Shown here piece after piece: positions 19,651 to 29,916 of a DNA stretch of 64,000 nt (position 1 is its first letter; each line of letters starts with the position of its first letter). This DNA is from Oceanospirillaceae bacterium (lineage in GTDB: Bacteria > Pseudomonadota > Gammaproteobacteria > Pseudomonadales > Litoribrevibacteraceae). Made by a program: the position numbers and the translations under genes. Under the pieces are notes generated by a model that did no database searches, was not told the DNA's origin, and saw nothing but the letters and a program-made list of their open reading frames with translations. Where the stretch lies: positions 682,001-746,000 of the forward strand of contig JADFAD010000006.1 of assembly GCA_015665455.1 (NCBI GenBank). Direction: 5' to 3'.

Positions 19651-19776
19651 TACGAATTCTCCTTAAGAGGTTGTTGTAATTATTGCATTCAATCCATTAT
19701 GTACTGATTGCGTAGTTCCAACCGATTTTACAAAGTTCAGACTAATTTTCTAATATTGACAACTTCAACTACAAAA

Positions 19777-20763
19777 TTAGCCCGCTATTTTAATAAATTC
19801 CTGAACTTGCTTAACAGTCTCTGGGATAAGGTCGGGGTTTAAGGAATCCAACCACTCCAATTCTTGCCAGCTTCTAAGCCAGGTTATTTGTCTTTTAGCC
19901 AACTGTCTGGTTGCAAATATGCCACGATCAACCATTTCAGCGTAATCATAATCACCATTTAGGTGCTGCCAAGCTTGGCGGTAACCAACAGAACGAATGG
20001 ATGGCATATTCAAATGCAAATCATCTCGTTCTCGTAATATTCTGACCTCATCAAGGAAGCCTTGTTCCAACATAATGCGAAATCTTTTCTCAATTCGATC
20101 ATGAAGAACTTTTCGTTCCAATGGCGCGACAGCAAGACTTAACACCCGATAAGGGGAGTTATCTTGAACATCCTGCTTTTGCTCTGCCCACAGAGAAGTA
20201 AGAGTCTTACCAGTCAGCTCATATACTTCCAGTGCTCTCTGCAAGCGCTGAGGATCATTAGGGTGAATTCTGTCAGCAGATACAGGATCTATGCTTCTTA
20301 AGCGATCATGTAAGGCCATCCAACCTATTTGCTCAGCCTCAAGCAATAAACGTTGACGTATGTCTTCATTCGCTTCTGGCAGATCCGCGATACCATCACG
20401 GAGCACTTTGTAGTACATCATAGTACCACCGACCAGCAACGGAATCTTCCCTGCTTGCCTGATCTCTGACATCTCAGCTAGGGCATCAGTTCGAAACTCT
20501 GCTGCAGAATAACTTACTGAAGGGTCACAAATATCAATTAAACGGTGCGGTGCTTCTTTTAATACTTCCGCATCCGGCTTTGCAGTGCCTATATCCATCC
20601 CTCTATATATTAGGGCTGAATCAACGCTGATAATTTCACAATTACAATGACGAACAAGTTCTACAGCTAAATCAGTTTTACCTGCAGCCGTTGGTCCCAT
20701 TAACCAAATCGACGGATATTTATCACTTTGCTGCAACGAAACAACACCTATATCTGCAACCAA
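19777..20763 (-). CDS. miaA: tRNA dimethylallyltransferase MiaA
   Basis: This enzyme transfers the dimethylallyl group to A37 of tRNAs that read U-starting codons. The P-loop [14 protein letters not shown] and the next block [19 protein letters not shown] are standard, as is [20 protein letters not shown]. The frame is open to a TTG at 20763, giving 328 residues. No ribosome-binding site supports that codon, and a start a few codons inside is equally possible, since conserved sequence begins only at residue 18. It follows mutL by about 65 nt on the same strand, matching mutL-miaA-hfq order. Confidence 0.95.
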   Translation of the reverse strand: MVADIGVVSLQQSDKYPSIWLMGPTAAGKTDLAVELVRHCNCEIISVDSALIYRGMDIGTAKPDAEVLKEAPHRLIDICDPSVSYSAAEFRTDALAEMSEIRQAGKIPLLVGGTMMYYKVLRDGIADLPEANEDIRQRLLLEAEQIGWMALHDRLRSIDPVSADRIHPNDPQRLQRALEVYELTGKTLTSLWAEQKQDVQDNSPYRVLSLAVAPLERKVLHDRIEKRFRIMLEQGFLDEVRILRERDDLHLNMPSIRSVGYRQAWQHLNGDYDYAEMVDRGIFATRQLAKRQITWLRSWQELEWLDSLNPDLIPETVKQVQEFIKIAG

Positions 20764-20828
20764 TCATTAAATCGGCATTTATTGGAATAAACATACTAAT
20801 AAACCAATCAATAGAAGCCACGCAGATT

Positions 20829-22733
20829 TTAACGACCGCGAAGAAACAACTTATCCAAATCCCCCATGGACAGACTGGTCCAAGTTGGGCGCCCATGATT
20901 GCATTGGCCGCTTCGCTCAGTCGCTTCCATATCACGTAATAACGCATTCATTTCAGGGATAGTGAGCTGTCTATTTGCGCGAACCGCTCCATGACAAGCC
21001 ATCGTTGCTAATACTTCATTTGCTTGGGCCGCTATTCTATCACTAATTCCGTATTCAATCACATCTGACAATACATCACTAACCAACTGTTCAATATTTG
21101 CATTTCTTAACAAAACAGGGACCTGCCTGATAGCCAATGTTTCAGGGCCTATTCGCTCCAAGGTTAAACCAAATGATTTAAATACCTCATCATACTGTTC
21201 TGCACAATCGGCCTCTTTTGAGCTTACCACCATAGAGATAGGCACAAGCAATGGTTGAGCTTGTATTCCTTGTTCCTTGTAAGACACCTTCATCCTTTCA
21301 TAAGTGATGCGTTCATGGGCTGCATGCATATCAACAACAATTAAGCCCTCTGCATTCTGCGACAATATATAAACACCGTGTAATTGCGCTATAGCGAACC
21401 CCAACGGAGGAACATCCTTTGACTCCCCCGCTGTCATAACGTTTATTTCTTCTCTAGAGACAGAAGAGGAAGAAACACCACTTAAAGCCCCCGTTCCCGG
21501 GTCAAATGAGCCTCCACCACCGCTTAAATTTTCAGTCCCTTGATGCAATTCACCATATAAGCGAACCTGCTCTTGCACTTGACCACTGGAGGGCGCGGAA
21601 AAGCTCATGGCGTTCTGTCCTGCAAATACCCCCGCAGAAGCCCCTGTCACTTTCGGAGAAACCGAAGCATAAGCGTTTTCCACAGAGGACGTTAAACCCT
21701 CTGTACTTGCTGTCGGTTTCTGATCATCCGGCGTAACCTCTGCCAATGCTCGATGCAAGCTACGAAACAAGAAATCATGCACCATCCGAGAATCACGAAA
21801 TCGAACCTCATGCTTGGTCGGATGCACATTCACATCAACAGTTGCAGGATCTAACTCCAAATACAAAACAAAGGCAGGATGTCGGCCACTGTACAAAACA
21901 TCCCGATAAGCCTGACGAATAGCATGAGCCACCAACTTATCTCGAATAACTCGCCCGTTAACAAAGAAATACTGTAAATCCGTTTGACTGCGAGAAAATG
22001 TTGGTAAACCAACCCAACCCCAGAGTTTTAAGCCAGCCAGCTCCACATTAACGGTCACCGCATTTTGAATAAAAGCAGGCCCACATACACTAGCAACTCT
22101 ACGAGCCTGCTCTTGCTCTGTATCTGCAGGACGCAAGCTATGGATAACTCTTTGATTATGTTTCAGGGAAATTCCAACATCAAAACGACTCAATGCTATT
22201 CGCTTTACAACTTCCTCTAGATGGCCAAATTCAGTTTTCTCTTTTCGAAGAAATTTTCGACGAGCAGGCGTATTAAAAAATAAATCCCTTACTTCAAGCG
22301 TTGTACCCACATTATGCGCTGCAGGTTTAACAGAAGGCGTCATCTCCTGGCCTTCGACCGACACCTGCCAGCCCTGATCATTATCTTCATATCGAGAGGT
22401 CATGGTTAACCGGGAAACAGAACTGATACTTGCTAGCGCCTCACCACGAAAGCCTAACGTCTCAACCGACTCCAAGTCGTCCAACTCTAGAATTTTACTG
22501 GTAGCATGGCGAGATAAAGCCAATGACAAATCGTCTTTTACCACGCCACGACCATCATCACGGATACGAATTAATTTCACACCACCCTGTTCAATATCAA
22601 TATCAACACGCGAAGCACCAGCATCAATACTGTTTTCCAGCAACTCCTTTACGACCGAAGCAGGTCGCTCTACCACCTCTCCGGCAGCAATCTGATTGGA
22701 TAATCTCGGTGACAGTAACTGAATTCTACTCAT
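20829..22733 (-). CDS. mutL: DNA mismatch repair protein MutL, endonuclease type
   Basis: This 634-residue protein couples mismatch recognition by MutS to strand removal. I start at the ATG at 22733 ([20 protein letters not shown]), which fits homologues better than a GTG 12 nt upstream. GHKL ATPase motifs are [18 protein letters not shown] and [13 protein letters not shown] variable linker rich in Ser, Gly and Val follows. The C-terminal domain carries [12 protein letters not shown], which fits the DQHA(X)2E(X)4E metal motif, plus ACHGAVRA and CNHGRPTW. These are features of nicking MutL proteins from bacteria without MutH, so strand nicking is probably done by MutL here. E. coli MutL lacks them. 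Confidence 0.95.
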   Translation of the reverse strand: MSRIQLLSPRLSNQIAAGEVVERPASVVKELLENSIDAGASRVDIDIEQGGVKLIRIRDDGRGVVKDDLSLALSRHATSKILELDDLESVETLGFRGEALASISSVSRLTMTSRYEDNDQGWQVSVEGQEMTPSVKPAAHNVGTTLEVRDLFFNTPARRKFLRKEKTEFGHLEEVVKRIALSRFDVGISLKHNQRVIHSLRPADTEQEQARRVASVCGPAFIQNAVTVNVELAGLKLWGWVGLPTFSRSQTDLQYFFVNGRVIRDKLVAHAIRQAYRDVLYSGRHPAFVLYLELDPATVDVNVHPTKHEVRFRDSRMVHDFLFRSLHRALAEVTPDDQKPTASTEGLTSSVENAYASVSPKVTGASAGVFAGQNAMSFSAPSSGQVQEQVRLYGELHQGTENLSGGGGSFDPGTGALSGVSSSSVSREEINVMTAGESKDVPPLGFAIAQLHGVYILSQNAEGLIVVDMHAAHERITYERMKVSYKEQGIQAQPLLVPISMVVSSKEADCAEQYDEVFKSFGLTLERIGPETLAIRQVPVLLRNANIEQLVSDVLSDVIEYGISDRIAAQANEVLATMACHGAVRANRQLTIPEMNALLRDMEATERSGQCNHGRPTWTSLSMGDLDKLFLRGR

Positions 22734-22761
22734 TAATTTCAACACAATATCGGATAGAAGG

Positions 22762-24207
22762 TTAAGAACGATTCACAGGCACTTTTAATAATTGCCCCAC
22801 ATGAATAACACTATTTTTAAGACCGTTGATTTTCTTTAGCTCATTCACAGAAACACTGTATTTCTTCGCCAAACGACTAAGGCTGTCGCCGTGTTTCACT
22901 TTATATTTCGCCACAGAACCACTTTTGGGTGAATGAGTCTTGGTCACTTTCTTAGCGACACCCTCCACTTTATGAGTTTTCTGTTTAGGCACACTCGCCA
23001 CAGAAGGCCTACCAGCTTTTACCCATGCCAAATAAGTACCAACAGGAGGTTTATTTTCAAAAAAACGACGAACTCCACGAGTCAGCTGCTTAGCCATCTT
23101 TTTACGAAACGCTAAACTTCCAAGGTTTTTCGCTTCCGTGGGATTAGAAATAAACCCCGTCTCAACCAGAATGGATGGAATATCAGGAGACTTAAGAACG
23201 GCAAAGCCAGCCTGTTCTACATGTTTTTTATGAAGATGGGCAACCTTTCCCATTTCTCCAAGAACAATACTTGCCACATCCAAGCTGGACTTAAGACTGT
23301 TCGTCATGGACAAATCCAACAGTACTTCCTTCAGTACATCTGATTTATCATCCAATGAGACATTCCCGACCCCGCCAATTAAATCAGCATCATTTTCTTT
23401 TTGCGCCAACCAACGGCCCATTTCACTGGTTGCACCTCTGTCGGATAAAGCCCACACGGATGCACCTCGAGCAGATTTCTTATGAAACGCATCTGCATGA
23501 ATGGATATAAAGAGATCCGCTTTTTGCTTTCGAGCAATACGAGTACGACCTCTTAAACTGATATAATAATCACCGGTACGAGTTAATTTAGCCTTAAACC
23601 CTTTTGTAGCATCTAACTGTTTCTTGAGCTCTCGAGCAATAGAAAGTACGACATCTTTCTCCCTCAACCGGCCAGGTCCTATTGCACCCGGATCCTCACC
23701 TCCATGCCCAGCATCAATCATCACAACAATATCTCGCTTACCTGTCGCAACAATGCTCTTAGCAGAATGAACCTTATCTGATTTTTTAACGCTTTTACTT
23801 AGAGGATAAATATCAACGACTAAACGATCGCCGTATCGATCATTTGGCTTCAATAAAAAACTCTTCGGCTTAACCGCCTCCCGCATATCCAACACAAAAC
23901 GAACGCCTGAAGATTCACGCTTAGCATGACGAATACCAGAAACAGGACTTCCAGAAAAATCAAGAGACGACAAAGACTTTGGAGATACCGTATTCGTTAA
24001 ATCCAACACCAAACGATCAGGGCTTTTAAGCATAAACACTTGATGATCTACGGCGCCTGTTAGATCAAGCACGACACGGGTGTACTCAGGAGCCTTCCAC
24101 ACACGAATGCTTTTCACCTTCTCTGCAGCATAGACTTCGAGAGGTAATAAAACAGCAAATAATATCGCTAATAGTGATGATTTCCCTATCAAGAAACTAA
24201 CCCTCAT
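22762..24207 (-). CDS. amiB: N-acetylmuramoyl-L-alanine amidase with AMIN and LysM domains
   Basis: This periplasmic amidase cleaves septal peptidoglycan during cell separation. I start at the ATG at 24207, which begins a clear signal peptide ([20 protein letters not shown], cleavage near VYAAEK); the frame upstream to 24231 begins with TTG and overlaps tsaE more. Order: AMIN localisation domain (about 25-130), zinc Amidase_3 domain (about 160-380) with [28 protein letters not shown] and [10 protein letters not shown] giving the His and Glu ligands, a Lys/Ser/Pro linker, and one C-terminal LysM ([20 protein letters not shown]). It overlaps the tsaE end by 11 nt. Whether it is AmiB or AmiC by function cannot be told. 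Confidence 0.93.
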   Translation of the reverse strand: MRVSFLIGKSSLLAILFAVLLPLEVYAAEKVKSIRVWKAPEYTRVVLDLTGAVDHQVFMLKSPDRLVLDLTNTVSPKSLSSLDFSGSPVSGIRHAKRESSGVRFVLDMREAVKPKSFLLKPNDRYGDRLVVDIYPLSKSVKKSDKVHSAKSIVATGKRDIVVMIDAGHGGEDPGAIGPGRLREKDVVLSIARELKKQLDATKGFKAKLTRTGDYYISLRGRTRIARKQKADLFISIHADAFHKKSARGASVWALSDRGATSEMGRWLAQKENDADLIGGVGNVSLDDKSDVLKEVLLDLSMTNSLKSSLDVASIVLGEMGKVAHLHKKHVEQAGFAVLKSPDIPSILVETGFISNPTEAKNLGSLAFRKKMAKQLTRGVRRFFENKPPVGTYLAWVKAGRPSVASVPKQKTHKVEGVAKKVTKTHSPKSGSVAKYKVKHGDSLSRLAKKYSVSVNELKKINGLKNSVIHVGQLLKVPVNRS

Positions 24208-24679
24208 GATTAGGACGCAACAATTGCTCAAACTTAGCCAACGCTGAAACGCCGAACTCTGAACAAGACTCTATTTCCAAAAACCGGCCATTTTCATTGG
24301 CATTCAACCTCACCGCCAAATCGGGCTCAGGTAATATTCCTTCACCTTGTTCAGGCCACTCGACAAGACACAACGCCTGCTGATCAAAATAATCACGAAT
24401 GCCCATGTACTCCAACTCTTCAGGGTCAGACAACCGGTATAAATCAAAGTGAAAAATATGAAACGAGCCTAATTCGTATGGCTCTACCAATGTATAAGTC
24501 GGACTTTTTACCGCACCTGAATGACCATACTCATGTAAAACGCCTCGACTGAACGTCGTCTTTCCTGCACCCAGATGACCGTGCAAGTAAACAACACCAT
24601 GACCATCAAGACTTTTGGCCAACAAACCAGCAACATCTAAAGTAGCTTTCTCATTTTCTAAAAACCGACGAACCAACAT
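24197..24679 (-). CDS. tsaE: tRNA threonylcarbamoyladenosine biosynthesis ATPase TsaE
   Basis: This 160-residue ATPase works with TsaB and TsaD to make the universal t6A37 modification of tRNA. The P-loop is HGHLGAGKTTFSRGVL, followed by SPTYTLVEPYE and the Walker B-like FHFDLYRL with LVEWPEQG, all hallmarks of the YjeE family. Length is standard. It is the first gene of a block tsaE-amidase-mutL-miaA-hfq, and its end overlaps the amidase start. It diverges from queG across a 123-nt spacer. Confidence 0.96.
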   Translation of the reverse strand: MLVRRFLENEKATLDVAGLLAKSLDGHGVVYLHGHLGAGKTTFSRGVLHEYGHSGAVKSPTYTLVEPYELGSFHIFHFDLYRLSDPEELEYMGIRDYFDQQALCLVEWPEQGEGILPEPDLAVRLNANENGRFLEIESCSEFGVSALAKFEQLLRPNHEG

Positions 24680-24802
24680 TATTATTTACTTCTCCAGCAC
24701 TTCTGTTCTGTCTGCAGTTCAGGCAAAATAAACAGTCTACCCAAGGTGAAACTTTTTTTCACTGTTCCTATATAGTCTAATCGCACTTTCGCAGTAAACC
24801 CT

Positions 24803-25885
24803 ATGAACCAACTGGCTAACACAATCAAAGAAGAAGGCGCCAAATTGGGGTTTCAAGATGTAAGAATCACCTCCACCGACGTGTCTAAACACTTTGGTCA
24901 TCTAAAAAAGTGGCTAGAGCATAGGCTAAACGGCGAAATGGCATGGATGGGAAATAACCTAGACTTGCGACAGCACCCTGAAAACTTACAGGAAGGCACA
25001 TTAAGAATAATTTCTGTTCGTATGGATTACATGCATAACCAACAGCAAGCATCAGAAATTCTCAACGCCCCCACAAAAGCATATATCTCACGCTACGCAC
25101 TGGGCAGGGACTACCATAAGCTTCTTAGGAAACGACTGACTCAGCTGGGTAAAAAGATAACCGAACTGGGTCAAGAACACGGCTATCGAGCATTTGTGGA
25201 CAGTGCGCCCGTATTAGAACGAGGCATTGCCGAAAATGCAGGTCTTGGCTGGATAGGAAAAAACACCATGCTGATAAATGCCAAGGCTGGATCGTATTTC
25301 TTTATTGGAGAGCTGTTTACAAATCTACCTCTGCCTGTAGACCCACCTCTGGAGAAAATGCACTGTGGTAGCTGCACATCCTGCCTCGATCTTTGCCCAA
25401 CCAATGCATTTATTGGACCTCACTCACTGGACGCAAGAAAATGCATATCCTATTTAACCATTGAATACGACGGCATCATCGATGAAGAGCTGCGGCCACT
25501 CATGGGAAACCGCATATATGGCTGTGATGACTGCCAAATTGTTTGCCCTTGGAATAAATTCACTCAAGAGAGTAATGAAACGGATTTTCAACCTCGCCAT
25601 AAATTAGACGATACTCCGCTGTTAGAGTTATTTGATTGGCCAGAAGAAGTGTTCTTGAAAAAAACAGAAGGCTCTCCAATTCGAAGAGCTGGATATCAAA
25701 AGTGGCAACGAAACATTGCCATTGCGCTCGGAAATGCACCTAAAGACATTAATATAATAAAAGCGCTTAAATCAAAACTGGATACATCCAGCCCTATGGT
25801 TGCAGAACACATCCAATGGGCTTTGACACAACAAACGCTCGAACATGAAGACACCAACAAAATAGAAATAACTAAAATCTGTTAA
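24803..25885 (+). CDS. queG: Epoxyqueuosine reductase QueG
   Basis: This 360-residue cobalamin- and iron-sulfur-dependent enzyme reduces epoxyqueuosine to queuosine at tRNA position 34, the last step of queuosine synthesis. The N-terminal cobalamin-binding domain includes SRYALGRDYHKLLRKRL. Two ferredoxin-like clusters follow: CGSCTSCLDLCPTNAF and CDDCQIVCPWNKF. The C-terminal HEAT-like part ends in a charged tail. The start ATG lies within a weak ribosome-binding context. It is divergent from tsaE, as in other gammaproteobacteria. Confidence 0.96.
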   Translation: MNQLANTIKEEGAKLGFQDVRITSTDVSKHFGHLKKWLEHRLNGEMAWMGNNLDLRQHPENLQEGTLRIISVRMDYMHNQQQASEILNAPTKAYISRYALGRDYHKLLRKRLTQLGKKITELGQEHGYRAFVDSAPVLERGIAENAGLGWIGKNTMLINAKAGSYFFIGELFTNLPLPVDPPLEKMHCGSCTSCLDLCPTNAFIGPHSLDARKCISYLTIEYDGIIDEELRPLMGNRIYGCDDCQIVCPWNKFTQESNETDFQPRHKLDDTPLLELFDWPEEVFLKKTEGSPIRRAGYQKWQRNIAIALGNAPKDINIIKALKSKLDTSSPMVAEHIQWALTQQTLEHEDTNKIEITKIC

Positions 25886-25910
25886 CTCGTCACTGAGTTC
25901 TCTAAATGGC

Positions 25911-26456
25911 TTAATCTATTTTAAGAAACGTTTCTCGGTAATGCTGAAGCTCAGCAATGGATTCTCTAATATCATCCAAGGCTTTATGGGTTCCTGCCTT
26001 TGAAAAGCCGTCCAGCGCTTTCGAGTTCCAACGAACAGCTAACTCTTTCAGAGTACTCACATCAATGATTCGATAATGCAAGTAATCATCAAGTTCAGGC
26101 ATATATCGATCCATAAACCGGCGATCCTGACCAACGCTATTACCACACAGAGGAGAAGAACCTTTCTCAACATGCTTAGCCAGAAACGCCAATGTTTGCT
26201 TTTCCGCTTCCTCGACACTTATCGTGCTGGCCTTAACTCTGGCAGTCAATCCGCTTTCCCCGTGGGTCTTAGTACACCAATCATCCATAGCATCCAAAAC
26301 TTCATCAGGCTGATGAACGGCAATAACAGGACCTTCAGAAACTACATTTAATTCCGAGTCGGTAACTATAGTGGCTATCTCAAGTACACAATCAGAGTCT
26401 GGGTTTAATCCCGTCATCTCCATATCAATCCAAACTAAATTACTCTGCTCAGCCAT
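25911..26456 (-). CDS. orn: Oligoribonuclease
   Basis: This 181-residue DEDDh exonuclease degrades di- to pentanucleotides, including pGpG, the product of c-di-GMP breakdown; that link matters because the window is rich in c-di-GMP proteins. Catalytic motifs are [12 protein letters not shown] (Asp, Glu), [18 protein letters not shown] (Asp) and [11 protein letters not shown] (His, Asp). Length is typical. It is convergent with queG and divergent from rsgA. Confidence 0.97.
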   Translation of the reverse strand: MAEQSNLVWIDMEMTGLNPDSDCVLEIATIVTDSELNVVSEGPVIAVHQPDEVLDAMDDWCTKTHGESGLTARVKASTISVEEAEKQTLAFLAKHVEKGSSPLCGNSVGQDRRFMDRYMPELDDYLHYRIIDVSTLKELAVRWNSKALDGFSKAGTHKALDDIRESIAELQHYRETFLKID

Positions 26457-26633
26457 TCCGAAATTACCTGTAAATTCAACATATCCTCCAATTCTAGCAA
26501 GTAGATTACAGATAGACGAGCATCAAATTCATTTGACATTTACTGGACAGACCGCAATGCTGAGCCGAAAATTAATTCTCGATCAATTTCAATAATTTTT
26601 CAGAGACAAAAATACAAGGTAAAACGCGGATTC

Positions 26634-27665
26634 ATGGCTAAACGCAAGCTTACACGTCAACAAGCATGGCGCATCAAAAAAGTTCAGGATGAACGCAGCA
26701 AACGAGCACAGCAAAGAGACCAAAAAGCAGATCAGGCTTTAACTGAAAGCGATCTTGGGGTAGAACAACAAGGTCGAGTAGTCTCACACTTTGGCGTGCA
26801 AGTTGACGTTGAACCACATCCTTACTCAGCTGAAAATCATCGAGTAATTCGCTGCCACAAAAGAAGTAACTTAGGCGATATCGTTACAGGTGACACCGTA
26901 ATCTGGCGTGAAAACAAAGATGAGATGGGAGTAATTGTTGCCGTTAATGAACGAAACAATCAACTGTCCCGCCCCGGCTTTCGCGGTGAAATGAAACTTA
27001 TTGCTGCAAATATAGATCAAGTAATGATTGTAATTGCGCCAGAGCCAGAGCCTTTCCAAGGGCTTGTTGATCGATATTTCATTGCTGCCGAGCATTGGGG
27101 GATCGTACCAACCCTAGTAATAAACAAGGTCGACTTGTTAACAAGCAGTCCTTACCAAGAACGCCTTCAAGAATTAAAAAGCCTTTACACCGAACTGGGC
27201 TATAAAGTATTAACGGCGTCATCTCAAACCGACACAGGCATGACCGAACTTCATGCAGCGCTTAAAGGCAAAACAAGCGCGTTTTTAGGACAGTCCGGCG
27301 TTGGTAAATCCTCACTTATTAACACATTACTGCCTGGCTCTGACATACTCACAGGGCAACTTTCCGAAGGCACTCGAAAAGGAAAACACACAACCACAAC
27401 GGCAAGAATCTATCACTTCCCTACGGGCGGAGACCTGATTGACTCCCCTGGAATTCGAGAGTTATCCCTAACCAATTTAGATATCGATGCAATCCTAGAT
27501 GGCTTTAAAGAGCTTCATCCGTTCATTGGAAATTGTAAGTTCCGGAATTGCAACCATAAGAGTGAACCAGGCTGTGCGATTCGAGGCGCCCATGAAAATG
27601 GCGATATTTGCAATGAACGCTACAACAGCCTCTGGAGAATCATAGACTCCCTCGAAGAGGAATAA
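26634..27665 (+). CDS. rsgA: Small ribosomal subunit biogenesis GTPase RsgA
   Basis: This 343-residue GTPase checks the decoding centre during late 30S assembly. An N-terminal Lys/Arg-rich extension and OB fold precede a circularly permuted G domain: INKVDLL (G4), then GQSGVGKSSLINTLLP (G1), then DSPGIREL (G3). A C-terminal zinc knuckle appears as CKFRNCNHKSEPGC. The orn-rsgA divergent pair and the downstream motB are known in Pseudomonas. Confidence 0.96.
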   Translation: MAKRKLTRQQAWRIKKVQDERSKRAQQRDQKADQALTESDLGVEQQGRVVSHFGVQVDVEPHPYSAENHRVIRCHKRSNLGDIVTGDTVIWRENKDEMGVIVAVNERNNQLSRPGFRGEMKLIAANIDQVMIVIAPEPEPFQGLVDRYFIAAEHWGIVPTLVINKVDLLTSSPYQERLQELKSLYTELGYKVLTASSQTDTGMTELHAALKGKTSAFLGQSGVGKSSLINTLLPGSDILTGQLSEGTRKGKHTTTTARIYHFPTGGDLIDSPGIRELSLTNLDIDAILDGFKELHPFIGNCKFRNCNHKSEPGCAIRGAHENGDICNERYNSLWRIIDSLEEE

Positions 27666-27677
27666 ATCAGCTCCGGC

Positions 27678-27705
27678 ATTTAGATGACTTAGAAGTCATC
27701 TAAAT
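27678..27705. terminator. Hairpin at the rsgA-motB convergence
   Basis: ATTTAGATGACTT (27678-27690) and AAGTCATCTAAAT (27693-27705) are perfect inverted copies, and the repeat includes the last codons and stop of motB. There is no T run, so it may act as a 3' end stabiliser or a weak terminator for both converging genes. Confidence 0.4.
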
Positions 27706-28744
27706 CCCAAATTTGCTGATTATCTTGCGCTTCTTTATAACGATCAGGAGATGGCAAGTTATCCGGTTGAATATCCCCTAAATCATCTGATAGCTTTTGG
27801 GTATTTTCACGAAGCTCTTGTTTAGTAAACGGCTGAGACCTAGGACGAATAGGCTCTATTACTTTAGTAGAGTCGCTCTCTTCTCGTCGCCCCCCCGTCG
27901 CATTACTTTGAATTTCAGCAGCCGCTTTCTTATTAAGAACGATCATAGCAATACGTCGATTCACCGGGTCAAACGGGCGTTTTTCATCAAATAGTGCCCG
28001 ATCAGCCAACCCCACAACCTCTGCAACTTTATTAAGAGACATCCCCCCTTCAACCAAAGTACGTCTCGCAGCATTAGCTCGATCAGAAGACAATTCCCAA
28101 TTCCCAAAATCATCGTCATCGGCATATTTGGCTGCGTCAGTATGGCCTGTTAGCTTAATTTTGTTTGGAACGCCCGATAAGAAACTGCCCAACTCCAACA
28201 AGATATCACGCGTGTAATACTTGAGCCGTGCGCCCCCCGGATCAAACATAGGCCGTTTGCTTTGGTCGATGATCTGAATTCTCAAACCCTCTTTTGTAAT
28301 ATCCAAAACCAACTGGTTCTTGAAAGGTCTCATGGTTTCACTTTCTTCAATTCTTTGAGCTAATTCATTCATTAGCTGCTGAAGTCGCTCTCGTTCAATC
28401 TTCTCCGCAGCGGATTCAATCGCCGCCGCACTCATTACACCTTCTGGATCAATATAATCACTGTCGTAACCTCGTGTCTCGTTGTTAGCATCCAATGTCT
28501 GGGGACTCCCCCCCAAATCAATGACGTAACGACTGCCACCACTCTGGCTCACACCCGCAGGGTCTTTAAAATATCCCTCAATGGCTTTTTTTTGAGTTTC
28601 GTTGGTACTGTTCAGAATCCACATAAGAAAGAAAAACGCCATCATTGCCACGGCAAAATCTGCAAAGGCGACCTTCCATGAGCCACCATGATGGTCATGT
28701 TTCTTGATCACTTTCTTAACAATTATGGGCTGAAATTCTTCCAC
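27689..28744 (-). CDS. motB: Flagellar motor stator protein MotB
   Basis: This 351-residue protein anchors the proton-driven stator to peptidoglycan. The start is GTG at 28744 with AAGGAA upstream. A basic cytoplasmic N-terminus leads into one membrane segment (FAVAMMAFFFLMWILN), which contains Asp29, the equivalent of the proton-carrying Asp32 of E. coli MotB. A plug-like stretch follows (TQKKAIEGYFKDPAG). The OmpA-like peptidoglycan-binding domain (about 160-285) includes LTGHTDAAKYADDDDFGNWELSSDRA. An extended charged C-terminus is present. It follows motA by 55 nt. Confidence 0.95.
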   Translation of the reverse strand: MEEFQPIIVKKVIKKHDHHGGSWKVAFADFAVAMMAFFFLMWILNSTNETQKKAIEGYFKDPAGVSQSGGSRYVIDLGGSPQTLDANNETRGYDSDYIDPEGVMSAAAIESAAEKIERERLQQLMNELAQRIEESETMRPFKNQLVLDITKEGLRIQIIDQSKRPMFDPGGARLKYYTRDILLELGSFLSGVPNKIKLTGHTDAAKYADDDDFGNWELSSDRANAARRTLVEGGMSLNKVAEVVGLADRALFDEKRPFDPVNRRIAMIVLNKKAAAEIQSNATGGRREESDSTKVIEPIRPRSQPFTKQELRENTQKLSDDLGDIQPDNLPSPDRYKEAQDNQQIWDLDDF

Positions 28745-28799
28745 GATATTCCTTGTTTAAACTCGTATTAATGTAAGAGTCAAAGTTAAATCATCACCA

Positions 28800-29651
28800 C
28801 TAACGATTACGTACTCTTTGATCGAGCTGAGCAAACGTTGGACGGTAATGCGAAGGAATCGTTTTACGACCAAACTCTACTGCCAACTGAGGAGGCATCC
28901 CATTTTGAGAAGCAACAACACATGCTTTAATGCATTGATACACATCCATTTCCAGATCAATGCGGTTCTGAATGGCATTACTTGCAGGGCCTATGATGCC
29001 GTAAGCCAATAAAATACCGGTAAAGGTCCCCACCAACGCAGCTGCGACTTTTCCGCCTAACACTTCAGGAGGTTCAGCGATGGAAGCCATACTCAAGACA
29101 ATCCCCATTACGGCGGCAACAATACCAAACCCTGGCAGCGCATCAGCCACTCGGGCTAACCCGACTGCGGGAGATTCTTGCTCATGCCGCATGGTATCCA
29201 TCTCAATATCCATCAAATTATCAAGTTCATGAGAAGCCATATTTCCTGACGTCACCAAACGTAAATAATCACAAATAAATGTCGTCATCTCTTGGTTTAT
29301 CAGAACGGAAGGGTATTTAGAAAAAACAGCACTGCTATTTGGCTCTTCATAATCGGATTCAATCGCCATCATTCCTTCTCGACGGCTCTTAGCAAACAAA
29401 TCAAACAACAAGCTCAATACGTCCATATAAAAGCTTTGGTTTACTTTAGAAGGAAGCATCAGCCTTCCGAACCACATGACAGCCGTTCGTGCAGTATGGC
29501 CGGTGTTTGCAACAACAAATGCACCCCCTGCACCACCACCAATAATCAACAACTCATGAGGGTGCCACAACGCATAAAGTTCACCACCAGCAAGGATGAA
29601 CCCGCCCCCCACGGAACCAATTACAATCAACCAACCTAACAGAATGAGCAT
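28800..29651 (-). CDS. motA: Flagellar motor stator protein MotA
   Basis: This 283-residue membrane protein forms the five-subunit part of the proton-driven stator. Four membrane segments are visible: two near the N-terminus (LILLGWLIVIGSVGGGFILA and ELLIIGGGAGGAFVVA) and two in the second half (LPGFGIVAAVMGIVLSMASI and VAAALVGTFTGILLAYGIIG). The conserved Pro-rich torque region PGFGIVAAVMGI is intact. GGGAG precedes the ATG. It heads the motA-motB operon, here without other flagellar genes, as in Pseudomonas. Confidence 0.95.
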   Translation of the reverse strand: MLILLGWLIVIGSVGGGFILAGGELYALWHPHELLIIGGGAGGAFVVANTGHTARTAVMWFGRLMLPSKVNQSFYMDVLSLLFDLFAKSRREGMMAIESDYEEPNSSAVFSKYPSVLINQEMTTFICDYLRLVTSGNMASHELDNLMDIEMDTMRHEQESPAVGLARVADALPGFGIVAAVMGIVLSMASIAEPPEVLGGKVAAALVGTFTGILLAYGIIGPASNAIQNRIDLEMDVYQCIKACVVASQNGMPPQLAVEFGRKTIPSHYRPTFAQLDQRVRNR

Positions 29652-29876
29652 TCAATCTCCCAAACCAATATTTGTCATACAAACTATTGGATAAACAACT
29701 ATAAAATCTCGATAAAAACCATTGAGACCTAAAGTGTCCACAGAAAATAATTCATTTATTTCCCACAGAAATTTATTATTCTTTTTAAATATCGACCATT
29801 AGCCAATGAATATTAGACAAATTTTATAAGTCTCTACAGAACTCGTCTGTACTATCATTGTAAACCTAGGCAATTT

Positions 29877-29911
29877 ATTCTTTGGTTTTAATATATTAAA
29901 CATCAAAGAAT
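29877..29911. repeat. Imperfect palindrome just upstream of the HDOD gene
   Basis: ATTCTTTG (29877-29884) is inverted as CAAAGAAT (29904-29911), and the interior GTTTTAATATATTAAAC is itself nearly palindromic. The repeat ends 5 nt before the ATG at 29917, in the place where a ribosome-binding site would be expected and none is seen. It could be a repressor site or an mRNA stem. Nothing else is evident in the 265-nt gap to motA. Confidence 0.5.
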
Positions 29912-29916
29912 AAACA

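Noticed and set aside
29292-29639. + strand frame of 115 codons opposite motA
   Set aside because: It is fully antisense to a conserved gene, with no domain and no start signal.
29700-29740. Possible flagellar sigma-28 promoter (TAAA then CGATAA)
   Set aside because: It is on the wrong strand for motA and the spacing of 8 nt between elements is too short for the FliA consensus.
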